Positions 1 through 6,256 of a stretch of 13,026 nt of DNA are shown here, one piece after another (within the stretch, counting starts at the first letter, position 1; every line of letters begins with the position of its first letter). Under the pieces are notes generated by a model. The model did not search any database. It was not told the DNA's origin and saw only the letters and a program-made list of their open reading frames with translations. The position numbers and the translations under genes are program-made. Source of the DNA: Desulfobacteraceae bacterium (GTDB taxonomy: Bacteria; Desulfobacterota; DSM-4660; Desulfatiglandales; HGW-15); contig RPPU01000058.1 in assembly GCA_003819975.1 (NCBI GenBank), positions 1-13,026 on the forward strand, written 5' to 3'.

Positions 1-398
1 GGGACACCTTTTTCATTCAGGGGGCAGATGTCGCGCATTTCAACCGTGCGGCCGTCTTGCAGTTCTTCAATCCAGCGCAAAGGCAAGCCTTGGGTACGGC
101 AGACATAGGGGCGGTCCGCGTAAATCCGGCAATGATCTTGTTCGTCCAAAAAAGCGCAGGCGCCTGGCGCATGCGGCCGGCTGTTTTCCAACAGGTCCGG
201 ATGGTTTTGGCGGATATGCAGGGCTTCGATTTCAAAAACCGTGAGAAGATCCACGCAACAGGAAACGCAACCCGACCGGCAAACAAGGCGTTTGCCGTGC
301 AGCTGGGCAAGAGACCGGGTGATCCGGTCAATATCTTGATACAAAGAATTGAGATCTAAAAGCAATTTCAGCTGGTGGTGGGTATGGTTGGATTGCAT
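1..398 (-). CDS. YkgJ-family CxxCxxCC-type cysteine-cluster protein (3' end missing)
   Basis: The 132 visible residues contain a cysteine cluster typical of the YkgJ/UPF0153 family, a putative Zn or Fe-S binding module of unknown function. Cysteines stand at about 40, 44, 47 and 48 (CRSGCVSCC), 81, 90, 100 and 125. The family-like stretch RPYVCRTQGLPL (96-107) follows. An N-terminal helical lead (1-38) precedes the cluster and no signal peptide is seen, so the protein should be cytoplasmic. The ATG at 398 is chosen because GAGG lies about nine bases upstream and the cysteines read in this frame. The gene runs off the left edge, so its length is unknown. It is divergent from the deacetylase gene. 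Family assignment is fairly sure; the biochemical role is not known. Confidence 0.85.
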   Translation of the reverse strand, partial: MQSNHTHHQLKLLLDLNSLYQDIDRITRSLAQLHGKRLVCRSGCVSCCVDLLTVFEIEALHIRQNHPDLLENSRPHAPGACAFLDEQDHCRIYADRPYVCRTQGLPLRWIEELQDGRTVEMRDICPLNEKGV

Positions 399-487
399 TT
401 TTAATAACCTCACTGCAACAGAAGAGTCCTATATTTAAAAGGTTATCTTTCTTAACTTATCAAAATAACATAGAAAAACGTGCTTAG

Positions 488-590
488 ATAGAGGATATCT
501 CAAAAATATTTTTTAAAGATGAGTATGCGAAAATTTACGACCTTTTCATATTCGCCTGGTTTGTTTTTTGATTTTTGAGATATCCTGTAT
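488..590. repeat. Repeat element copy 1, with ~19-bp terminal inverted repeats (MITE-like)
   Basis: The left end reads ATAGAGGATATCTCAAAAA. The right end, reverse complemented, reads ATACAGGATATCTCAAAAA, an 18 of 19 match. The interior is AT-rich and partly self-complementary: GAGTATG at 521-527 can pair with CATATTC at 547-553. A second copy in the same orientation lies at 2435-2530. The two copies share both ends plus short internal blocks (TTTAAAGA after the left end, TGGT before the right end), while the centre has diverged. No coding capacity and no clear target-site duplication are visible. A small non-autonomous transposable element fits best; an intergenic palindromic repeat is the alternative. 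Confidence 0.75.
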
Positions 591-623
591 TCTGAATTTA
601 TTAAAGCGGGATAAAGTGAAATA

Positions 624-632
624 TGTTATAAT
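624..632 (+). promoter_or_regulatory. Extended -10 promoter for the deacetylase-acetyltransferase pair
   Basis: TGTTATAAT combines a perfect TATAAT hexamer (627-632) with an upstream TGn extension. No good -35 hexamer sits at the expected distance, which extended -10 promoters can tolerate. Transcription would start near 639 and leave a leader of roughly 117 bases before the ATG at 756. Confidence 0.5.
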
Positions 633-664
633 CCGCAATTATTTAGGTTTAATGTTCAGCAAGA

Positions 665-709
665 CGGATAACGAAAAACTGTTATCCGGAGATGATGAGG
701 AACATCATC
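665..709 (+). promoter_or_regulatory. Two adjacent hairpins in the deacetylase mRNA leader
   Basis: CGGATAAC (665-672) pairs perfectly with GTTATCCG (681-688) across an eight-base loop. Immediately after, GATGATG (691-697) pairs with CATCATC (703-709) across the five-base loop AGGAA. No U-tract follows, so neither is an ordinary terminator. They may stabilise the message or bind a regulator. Confidence 0.35.
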
Positions 710-755
710 CGGGAATGAAGATTGCGCGGTGATTGTAAAAAATCAGGAGCAGCAC

Positions 756-1802
756 ATGAATAAAACCGGAATTGTCAGAGACGATCGTTTTATGCATCAT
801 TTCATGGGGTCTTATCATCCGGAGAGCCCGGCGCGTTTGTCCGCGATTTATGCCATGTTGGATGAACCGGATATGGCGGGGAAATTTATATCCGTGCCGA
901 CCCGCCGCGCCGAACGCGAGGAGCTGCTCTGGGTTCATGGTTCCGAGTATATTGATAGCTTGGCTGCCACGGCCGGGGATGAATGCACTTATCTGGATCC
1001 CGATACCCAAACTTCGGCCGGGTCTTATGAGGCGGCTTTATTGGCGGCCGGCGGGCTTTGTCGAGCCATTGAGATGGTGGTACGGGGCGAATTGCAAAAT
1101 GCTTTTGCGCTGGTCCGGCCGCCCGGACACCATGCCGAGCGCGACCGGGCCATGGGTTTTTGCCTTTTCAACAATGTAGCGATCGGCGCGTGTTTTGCCC
1201 GGGAAAAACTGGGGCTGAAGCGCATCTTAATCGTGGATTGGGATTTGCACCACGGTAACGGCACCCAGCACTTTTTCGAGGATGACCCTTCGATTCTTTA
1301 TTTTTCGACCCATCAATTTCCCTATTACCCGGGAACCGGAAATTTCGATGAAGTGGGTTTTGATAAAGGCCGGGGTTATACGGTCAATGTGCCCATGCGG
1401 GCCGGGAGCGGGGATCAGGAGTTTGCCGGAGTTTTCGAAAGTATTTTAAAGCCGATTGCGCTGGAATTCAAGCCCGAGCTTGTGCTGGTTTCGGCCGGGT
1501 TCGATTGCCATAGTGATGATCCTTTGGGCGGCATGCGCATCAGCAGCAAAGGGTTCGGCGTTTTAACCCGCCAGGTCATGGAAACGGCCAAACAGTGTTG
1601 CCAGGGCCGACTGGTCCTGACTTTGGAAGGGGGCTATCATATTCAACGCCAGAAAGAAGCGGTTAAAAATGTGCTTTTGGAGATGAGCGGATTATTCGAA
1701 AGCGATCCAACGGATCTGCTGAATAGGGCGGACCAGCCCTGGTTGGAGGCCGTTTTAAAACAGGTCAAAACGCAGCAGCAGTTGTTTTGGAAAAATTTGT
1801 AA
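756..1802 (+). CDS. Histone deacetylase-family (class II-like) protein deacetylase
   Basis: This 348-residue cytoplasmic enzyme belongs to the arginase/deacetylase superfamily, whose members hydrolyse acetyl groups from lysines, polyamines or related amides using a metal. The active-site landmarks are present: tandem histidines H125-H126 in RPPGHH, the DWDLHHGNG box (161-169) with presumed zinc ligands D163 and H165, the third ligand D250 in SAGFDCHSDDPLGG, and the catalytic tyrosine Y294 in EGGYH. The length fits single-domain bacterial members. The ATG at 756 is preferred over an in-frame GTG at 729 because CAGGAG lies seven bases upstream and it gives a normal N-terminus. The stop is 15 bp from a GNAT acetyltransferase gene, so the two are probably cotranscribed and may act on the same substrates. 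The real substrate cannot be read from the sequence; acetylpolyamine amidohydrolase or AcuC-like roles are possible. Confidence 0.93.
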   Translation: MNKTGIVRDDRFMHHFMGSYHPESPARLSAIYAMLDEPDMAGKFISVPTRRAEREELLWVHGSEYIDSLAATAGDECTYLDPDTQTSAGSYEAALLAAGGLCRAIEMVVRGELQNAFALVRPPGHHAERDRAMGFCLFNNVAIGACFAREKLGLKRILIVDWDLHHGNGTQHFFEDDPSILYFSTHQFPYYPGTGNFDEVGFDKGRGYTVNVPMRAGSGDQEFAGVFESILKPIALEFKPELVLVSAGFDCHSDDPLGGMRISSKGFGVLTRQVMETAKQCCQGRLVLTLEGGYHIQRQKEAVKNVLLEMSGLFESDPTDLLNRADQPWLEAVLKQVKTQQQLFWKNL

Positions 1803-1817
1803 AAGGAAACCGATTGG

Positions 1818-2438
1818 ATGAGCCAGCAGGGTCGATTCGGCAAATATGGTGAAATAAAACGGTTTGAGCGCTTGCGCAAAGCCGGAGTTAAGGCCGCTTT
1901 TGACATCATTCAGGGCAAACAGCCCCCACAAAAATTTCATAATGAACAGGTCTTTGAAAAGAGCGGATTACAGAATACCGCATTGAAAATTCGACCGGCC
2001 AAAACCGGGGAAATCGACTTTATCGCCGACTTAAGCGATCAAGTTTTTGCCGTTTATGGGCCTTACCGGGAAATTATCATGAGTTGGTTCGCATGTGCCA
2101 CGACAACGACCCTGATCGCAAAAGCCGGGAAAAGGCCGATCGCCTTTGGAATGTTGGGATTTTTGTCCGATGAGCTTTATCAAAAGGGCTGGGCTGAATT
2201 ATTGGCCATTGCCGTGATCTCCGAGTTTCAAAAGCAAGGGGTGGCGTGCAAGCTTCTGGAGGCGATTGAGCAAAAGGCCGCGGAATTGCATATCAAGCAG
2301 CTCAGTTTGCATACAGCCAAAGAAAATTTCATTGCCCAAAGGCTTTTTACAAAGAGCGGGTTTGTAATGACACTGATAAAGGAACGTTATTATCCGGCCG
2401 GGCAGACCGGCCTGATGATGATCAAAGAATGCGGGTAG
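1818..2438 (+). CDS. GNAT-family N-acetyltransferase with basic N-terminal extension
   Basis: The protein has 206 residues. Residues 56-204 look like a GNAT fold that transfers an acetyl group from acetyl-CoA to an amine. Motif A is seen at about 128-150, with the cofactor loop QKQGVA (138-143) after the strand LLAIAVI. The N...A..LF...GF pattern at 170-182 is the usual C-terminal half of the fold. The first 55 residues form a basic extension beginning GRFGKYGEIKRFERLRK, which I cannot assign to a named domain; it could be a nucleic-acid or partner-binding tail. An AAGGAAA ribosome site precedes the ATG at 1818. The gene follows the deacetylase by 15 bp, suggesting an acetylation/deacetylation pair. 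The stop codon TAG is the first three bases of repeat copy 2. Substrate unknown. Confidence 0.85.
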   Translation: MSQQGRFGKYGEIKRFERLRKAGVKAAFDIIQGKQPPQKFHNEQVFEKSGLQNTALKIRPAKTGEIDFIADLSDQVFAVYGPYREIIMSWFACATTTTLIAKAGKRPIAFGMLGFLSDELYQKGWAELLAIAVISEFQKQGVACKLLEAIEQKAAELHIKQLSLHTAKENFIAQRLFTKSGFVMTLIKERYYPAGQTGLMMIKECG

Positions 2439-2530
2439 AGGATATCTCAAAAATGTCATTTAAAGAAAGAGAATGAGCCATTGGAGATCTTTTTTTAATA
2501 GTCGCTTGGTCTTTTTGAGATATCCTGTAT
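2435..2530. repeat. Repeat element copy 2, same orientation as copy 1
   Basis: The left end TAGAGGATATCTCAAAAAT and the right end TTTTTGAGATATCCTGTAT match copy 1 (488-590) base for base, while the centre differs and is shorter (96 against 103 bp). Both copies point the same way and bracket the deacetylase-acetyltransferase pair. The element starts inside the stop codon of the acetyltransferase gene (TAG, 2436-2438). It lies just upstream of the pilT promoter and could influence read-through between the two units. No ORF is encoded. Confidence 0.75.
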
Positions 2531-2564
2531 CAGGAATCCGTTGGAAAGACTGATATTTTTAGGC

Positions 2565-2592
2565 TTGAATAAAAATCGCTTCTGGATATAAT
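2565..2592 (+). promoter_or_regulatory. Sigma70-type promoter for pilT
   Basis: A -35 hexamer TTGAAT (2565-2570) and a perfect -10 TATAAT (2587-2592) are separated by 16 bases. Transcription would start near 2599, about 25 bases before the pilT ATG, with the strong ribosome site AGGAGGGG (2610-2617) in between. Confidence 0.65.
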
Positions 2593-2623
2593 GAATTATT
2601 CGACTTTTTAGGAGGGGACGCGT

Positions 2624-3706
2624 ATGGCGCAAATCGATGCCTTTTTCAAGCTCATGAACGATCAAGGGGCTTCCGACCTTCATTTGACATCCGGGCAGCA
2701 ACCTGTTTTACGCATTGGCGGCGATCTCGAAAGAATTAAATATCAAGTTTTGGAAAATGATCAACTGAAGACCATGCTTTATGAAATCGCGGCTGAAGAA
2801 AAGATCAAAGTATTTGAAGAAACCGGAGATGTGGACTTTGCTTATGAAATTCCCGGTTTGGCGCGGTACCGGGCCAATTTTTTTCAACAGAAAAACGGCA
2901 TTGGCGCGGTTTTTAGGGAGATTCCTTCCACCATTTTAACGATTCATGAACTGGGTTTGCCAAAAGTTTTGGACCGGTTAGCCACATTGCCCAGAGGATT
3001 TGTGATTGTGACCGGCCCGACCGGTAGCGGCAAATCCACCACTTTGGCGGCTATTATTCATGAAGCCAACCGCACCCGTAAAGACCATATCATTACCGTT
3101 GAAGACCCCATAGAATTCGTGCATAAAAGCGATAAGGCCGTCATTAACCAGCGCGAGATCGGCGCTCACACCCAATCGTTCGCGGCTGCTTTGCGCGGCG
3201 CCTTGCGCGAAGACCCCGATATTATATTGGTGGGCGAAATGCGCGATTTGGAAACCATTGCCCTGGCCATTGAAGCTTCGGAAACCGGTCACCTGGTCTT
3301 CGCCACCCTGCATACCAACAGTGCTTCCAAGACGGTCGACCGCATTATCGAAGTCTTTCCGGTCAACCAGCAGGAGCAGATCCGCAATACCCTGGCCGAC
3401 GGTATTCGGGCCATCATTTGCCAGACTTTGTTCAAACGTCGCGACCGGAAGGGCCGGGTGGCGGCTTGCGAAATTATGATCGCCACTCCGGCGGTCCGTA
3501 ACTTGATCCGTGAAGGCAAAACGTATCAGTTGCCTTCCATGCTTCAGACCGGTAAAAAATACGGCATGCAGACCCTGGACGATTCCATCATGGAACTTTT
3601 GAACAAAAAGGTCATTTCCGCCGAAGATGCCTATAATAAATGCGTGGACAAAGGCAAATTCCGTCCTTTCCTGAAATCCGAACCTTCCGATTTCACGGAA
3701 GTCTAA
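2624..3706 (+). CDS. pilT: Type IV pilus retraction ATPase PilT
   Basis: This is a 360-residue hexameric secretion-type ATPase of the PilT branch, which depolymerises the pilus at the inner membrane and drives twitching motility. The N-terminal PAS-like domain begins with ASDLHLTSGQQPVLRIGG (16-33), the PilT signature. The catalytic core shows Walker A GPTGSGKS (131-138), Asp box VEDPIEF (159-165), Walker B DIILVGEMRD (199-208) and His box TGHLVFATLHT (221-231). Near the C-terminus it has AVRNLIREGKTYQL (290-303), matching the conserved AIRNLIREGK element needed for retraction in characterised PilT proteins. The length is typical. The start is supported by a strong AGGAGGGG site. A divergent paralogue lies downstream, an arrangement resembling pilT-pilU pairs. 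Confidence 0.96.
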   Translation: MAQIDAFFKLMNDQGASDLHLTSGQQPVLRIGGDLERIKYQVLENDQLKTMLYEIAAEEKIKVFEETGDVDFAYEIPGLARYRANFFQQKNGIGAVFREIPSTILTIHELGLPKVLDRLATLPRGFVIVTGPTGSGKSTTLAAIIHEANRTRKDHIITVEDPIEFVHKSDKAVINQREIGAHTQSFAAALRGALREDPDIILVGEMRDLETIALAIEASETGHLVFATLHTNSASKTVDRIIEVFPVNQQEQIRNTLADGIRAIICQTLFKRRDRKGRVAACEIMIATPAVRNLIREGKTYQLPSMLQTGKKYGMQTLDDSIMELLNKKVISAEDAYNKCVDKGKFRPFLKSEPSDFTEV

Positions 3707-3733
3707 ATTTTTTATCGAGGATCGATAAAAAAT
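3707..3733. repeat. Perfect A/T-rich hairpin after pilT
   Basis: ATTTTTTATCGA (3707-3718) pairs perfectly over 12 bp with TCGATAAAAAAT (3722-3733) around a three-base loop. It starts directly after the pilT stop codon. The T-run is on the 5' arm rather than after the stem on either strand, so it is not a textbook intrinsic terminator, although it may slow polymerase or protect the 3' end of the pilT message. Confidence 0.55.
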
Positions 3734-3736
3734 GAA

Positions 3737-3762
3737 TTCCGGCCAACCGGAACAGGAGTTCC
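3737..3762 (+). promoter_or_regulatory. Pair of mutually exclusive hairpins over a ribosome site
   Basis: TTCCGG (3737-3742) pairs with CCGGAA (3747-3752) across CCAA. Alternatively GGAAC (3749-3753) pairs with GTTCC (3758-3762) across AGGA. The stems share bases 3749-3752, so only one can form. The second stem buries AGGAG (3754-3758), the ribosome site of a possible small ORF starting at 3764. A switch-like role is possible but unproven. Confidence 0.3.
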
Positions 3763-3763
3763 A

Positions 3764-3874
3764 GTGAAAATCGCCGGAATAAGCCCGTACGATGGTAAGC
3801 TGGTGGGGAATCATTTTTTTCTTATCGACAACCCGGGATTTCTAAAAATACACTTTATCAACAACGGTTCTTGA
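3764..3874 (+). CDS. Possible 36-codon small ORF between the two pilT-type genes
   Basis: A GTG at 3764 opens a frame of 36 codons ending in TGA at 3872-3874, beginning MKIAGISPYDGKLVGNH. The ribosome site AGGAG lies five bases upstream and is partly enclosed in a hairpin. The predicted peptide is mildly hydrophobic with no transmembrane segment or known motif. It could be a leader peptide controlling the downstream ATPase gene, a small protein, or chance. The left arm of a long inverted repeat (3823-3850) overlaps its 3' half, which argues that RNA or DNA structure, not protein, may be what is selected here. Function unknown. Confidence 0.25.
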   Translation: MKIAGISPYDGKLVGNHFFLIDNPGFLKIHFINNGS

Positions 3875-3928
3875 AAATTGAATCGTAAAATTCCAAAAGG
3901 CTTATTTTTAGAAATCCCCATGTCGATA
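3823..3928. repeat. Long inverted repeat upstream of the second pilT-type gene
   Basis: GGGATTTCTAAAAATA (3835-3850) is the exact reverse complement of 3903-3918. The pairing continues outward, after a small internal loop, with TATCGACA (3823-3830) and TGTCGATA (3921-3928), giving 24 paired bases in all. The 52-base interior contains a further imperfect hairpin (ACGGTTC 3864-3870 with GAATCGT 3880-3886). As RNA this would be a large branched structure in the leader of the next gene, ending about 50 bases before its ribosome site. It may be a processing site, a binding site or a relic of a small mobile element. Confidence 0.6.
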
Positions 3929-3991
3929 TTTTGGAATAAGAAGCCTAAAAACCGGAGATCGATAAAACATCAAAACAAGGAGGCAAGATAC

Positions 3992-5167
3992 ATGCGGCAA
4001 CAACAGATGGATCATATTTTTACAACGATGCTTGAATCCTATGAAGATGTCTCCGATTTGAATATGACGGTGGAAAAACCTTTTCAGGTGGAATCCTCGG
4101 GCGTATTGCGGCCGGTTGCCATCAATCCGCCCATTGACCGGTTGACTCCTTTTCAGACCGAGGTCATCGCTTTTAATCTGATCAACAATGACCGCCGCTT
4201 GATGCGCAACCTGCTGAAGGAGGGGTCCTGCGACGCCTCTTATCAGTTACCGGGCAAGGCCCGTTTCAGGGTCAATATTTTTTCGCAAAAATCAAATTTT
4301 TCCACGGTCATGCGCCAGCTGCCGACCCGCGTGCCCACCGTCGATGAAATGGCTTTACCGCCGGCTTTTCATAAGATGGCGGGGGAACGCAATGGAATTA
4401 TTCTGCTCACCGGCGCGACCGGTACCGGCAAGACTACTTCATTGGCCGCGGTCTTAAACGAGATCAACGAAAAAAAATCGGTGCATGTCATCACCTTGGA
4501 AGATCCGGTTGAATATGTCCATTCCCAGAAAATGTCCACTTTTAATCAACGGGAATTGGGCGCGGATTTCGACTCCTTTTCGAACGGCTTGAGAGCCGCT
4601 CTGCGGCAAGCACCCAAAGTGATCCTGGTGGGTGAAATGCGCGACCGGGATACGGTTGAAATCGGCCTGGCCGCGGCTGAGACCGGACATTTGGTTTTTA
4701 CCACCCTGCATACCGTGGATGCCGGTCAAACCGTCAACCGCATTATCGGTATGTTCGAGCGGGAAGAAGAGCGCCAGATTCGGGTCCGCCTGGCGGACTC
4801 CATTCGCTGGATTGCCTGCCAGCGCCTTTTGCCAAAAATAGGGAGCGGTCGTATTGCCGCTTTTGAAATTATGTCCACCAGCCTGCGGGTCAAAGATACC
4901 ATCATGCACGGCGAATCCGAAGGTAAAACTTTTTATGAGATCATCGAACAGGGCCAACCTTTCGGGATGATGACTTTCGATCAATGCATCACCGAATTAT
5001 ATCATAGAGGGCAGATCACCGAAGATACCGCCATGAGTTATGCCACCCGGCGCGCCATTGTCGGCCGATCCATCGATTCGATCAAGGCTTCGCGGGGAGA
5101 GAAAACAACGGATATTGACCGGCTCAGCATGGATGAAGAGTACGGTAAAAGTTATTTCCGGAGATAG
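3992..5167 (+). CDS. Second PilT/PilU-type pilus ATPase
   Basis: This 391-residue paralogue of PilT keeps all core ATPase elements: Walker A GATGTGKT (141-148), Asp box LEDPVEY (169-175), Walker B VILVGEMRD (210-218) and His box TGHLVFTTLHT (231-241). The N-terminal domain is divergent: the PilT signature SDLHL has become SDLNM, and the following PAS-like region barely resembles that of its neighbour. The AIRNLIREGK retraction element is replaced by a region around LRVKDTIMHGESEGK (298-312). A charged tail (365-391) extends beyond the core. These traits suggest a PilU-like accessory motor rather than a second housekeeping PilT. The ATG at 3992 is chosen for the AAGGAGG at 3978-3984; the frame is open upstream to 3878, including an ATG at 3920 with no ribosome site. 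Cotranscription with the next gene is likely. Confidence 0.88.
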   Translation: MRQQQMDHIFTTMLESYEDVSDLNMTVEKPFQVESSGVLRPVAINPPIDRLTPFQTEVIAFNLINNDRRLMRNLLKEGSCDASYQLPGKARFRVNIFSQKSNFSTVMRQLPTRVPTVDEMALPPAFHKMAGERNGIILLTGATGTGKTTSLAAVLNEINEKKSVHVITLEDPVEYVHSQKMSTFNQRELGADFDSFSNGLRAALRQAPKVILVGEMRDRDTVEIGLAAAETGHLVFTTLHTVDAGQTVNRIIGMFEREEERQIRVRLADSIRWIACQRLLPKIGSGRIAAFEIMSTSLRVKDTIMHGESEGKTFYEIIEQGQPFGMMTFDQCITELYHRGQITEDTAMSYATRRAIVGRSIDSIKASRGEKTTDIDRLSMDEEYGKSYFRR

Positions 5168-5185
5168 GGATGAGGAGACAGGCTT

Positions 5186-5866
5186 ATGGAAATTATTTGT
5201 GAGAGCTGCGAGCGGCGATTCAATATCGCGGATGAAAAAGTGCCCAAAGGCAAAGTTATATCTATTTCCTGTCCGAAATGTAAAAACAAGATTACTTTGG
5301 ATATGCGCGGGCCTGACCCGTCGCATGAGCCTTCCGGGGTCCAGAAGCAAACGCCGGCCGCACGCAAACCGAGTGACGAGGGTTACGGTTATGACGATTA
5401 TACTTCCGATACGGACCTGGTCTTTTACAATCCGGATATCCGGCTGGGTTTGATTCTGGCGAGCGACCCCCAGCAGGAAGGCAAGATTAAAGGGGCCATG
5501 GAAGAAATGGCCTATCAGGGCATTTCCGCCCCCAACACCCGCGACGCCATCGGCAAAATGCGTTTCCATAATTTTGAATTGATTGTGCTCTCGGAGGATT
5601 TTGACGGCCAGAAATTGGCGCAAAGCCCCATCATCAGTTATTTAAATCGCCTTTCCATGAGCGTGCGGCGCCGGGTTTTTTTGGCTTTGATCAGCGAGAA
5701 GTTCAAGACCATGGACAATATGATGGCTTTTGCCCTGAGCGCCAACACCGTCATTAATGCCAAAGAACTGGATCAACTCTCTCTGATGCTGGGAGCCGCT
5801 TTTGCCGAACATGAAAAGTTCTACAAGATTTATCACGAGACTTTGAAGGAAGTAGGCAAGGCCTAA
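5186..5866 (+). CDS. MJ0042-type zinc-ribbon protein with possible receiver-like domain
   Basis: The protein has 226 residues. Residues 1-38 form a CxxC...CxxC zinc ribbon (C5, C8, C29, C32) of the MJ0042/zinc_ribbon_4 type common at the N-terminus of Desulfobacterota and myxobacterial proteins. A low-complexity linker (about 41-78) leads to a folded region (83-223). Its alternating strand-helix pattern, with strands at RLGLILAS (86-93) and FELIVLSED (130-138), resembles a response-regulator receiver fold; the usual acidic phosphorylation site is not clearly identifiable, so it would be degenerate. There is no signal peptide or membrane segment. GAGGAG precedes the ATG. It starts 18 bp after the second pilus ATPase and is probably in the same operon, so a regulatory or adaptor role with the pilus motor is a reasonable inference. 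Confidence 0.8.
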   Translation: MEIICESCERRFNIADEKVPKGKVISISCPKCKNKITLDMRGPDPSHEPSGVQKQTPAARKPSDEGYGYDDYTSDTDLVFYNPDIRLGLILASDPQQEGKIKGAMEEMAYQGISAPNTRDAIGKMRFHNFELIVLSEDFDGQKLAQSPIISYLNRLSMSVRRRVFLALISEKFKTMDNMMAFALSANTVINAKELDQLSLMLGAAFAEHEKFYKIYHETLKEVGKA

Positions 5867-6256
5867 AGAACAAACGAGCGCGAACTGCTTCAGCCGGAGG
5901 CCCTCGCGGAGTTGATTCGGCGAACGGTTCCTCTTGCGCATTGCTTCAAATGCCCCCGTTTTATCGGTTTTTTTCCACCCCTATTCCTTGTCCTTGAAAA
6001 GTTAAAAGCATGCCCCCCTATCGATAGAGCTGCGGCGGAGGTTCTAATACTATATCTTGTTGCAAAAGGCCTCAGAGGCGGAAAAAAGAGAGAAACGTCA
6101 TTTTCAAGGAGGCAGGAGCGGAAGAGCTTGTTTTTATTAATTTATAACGGCATGAAAATATAATGATCCCGCTTGACAAGCGATTTTAATTTCCGTATAG
6201 TCGGAATTTAGAAAAGTAAAAAGTTTGGCTTAAAGTTTCGGATCGGAAGGACGACG
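5867..6256. other. 390-bp gap: promoter near its right end, nothing else assignable
   Basis: No convincing gene is found. A 252-bp open frame on the plus strand (5912-6163) lacks a matching ribosome site and has no recognisable protein features. A lone AAGGAGG near 6105 has no start codon at a useful distance. A perfect 10-bp palindrome CTATCGATAG lies at 6018-6027. Sequence near 5960-5975 has a T-run after a stem too short to call a terminator. The clear signal is the promoter at 6173-6201. Confidence 0.5.
6173..6201 (+). promoter_or_regulatory. Near-consensus sigma70-type promoter
   Basis: Perfect -35 TTGACA (6173-6178), a 17-base spacer and -10 TATAGT (6196-6201). The -10 is enclosed by the palindrome TTCCG-TATAGT-CGGAA (6191-6206), which could be an operator. 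Transcription would start near 6208, about 50 bases before the ATG at 6257. Confidence 0.75.

Larger units (their letters stand above)
399..755. other. Intergenic region with repeat element, promoter and two leader hairpins
   Basis: This non-coding stretch separates the divergent YkgJ-type and deacetylase genes. It holds the first copy of the inverted-ended repeat (488-590), an extended -10 promoter (624-632) and two short hairpins in the presumed leader of the deacetylase mRNA (665-688 and 691-709). The segment 399-487 upstream of the YkgJ-type gene is AT-rich; I see no convincing promoter there for the leftward gene. No ORF with a good ribosome site was found. Confidence 0.6.

Noticed and set aside
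488..590. The inverted-ended repeat as a simple terminator or CRISPR repeat
   Set aside because: The arms are about 65 bases apart, the element occurs twice 2 kb apart with differing centres, and there is no regular spacing; a MITE-like element fits better.
3707..3733. Intrinsic terminator after pilT
   Set aside because: The stem is perfect, but the T-run is the 5' arm and no T-run follows the stem on either strand.
2978..3814. A 278-codon minus-strand open frame antisense to pilT
   Set aside because: It is a mirror of the conserved pilT core and ends in the non-coding gap; no ribosome site or domain.
5912..6163. An 83-codon frame in the gap after the zinc-ribbon gene
   Set aside because: No ribosome site at its start and an unremarkable translation; the AAGGAGG inside the frame is not near a usable start codon.
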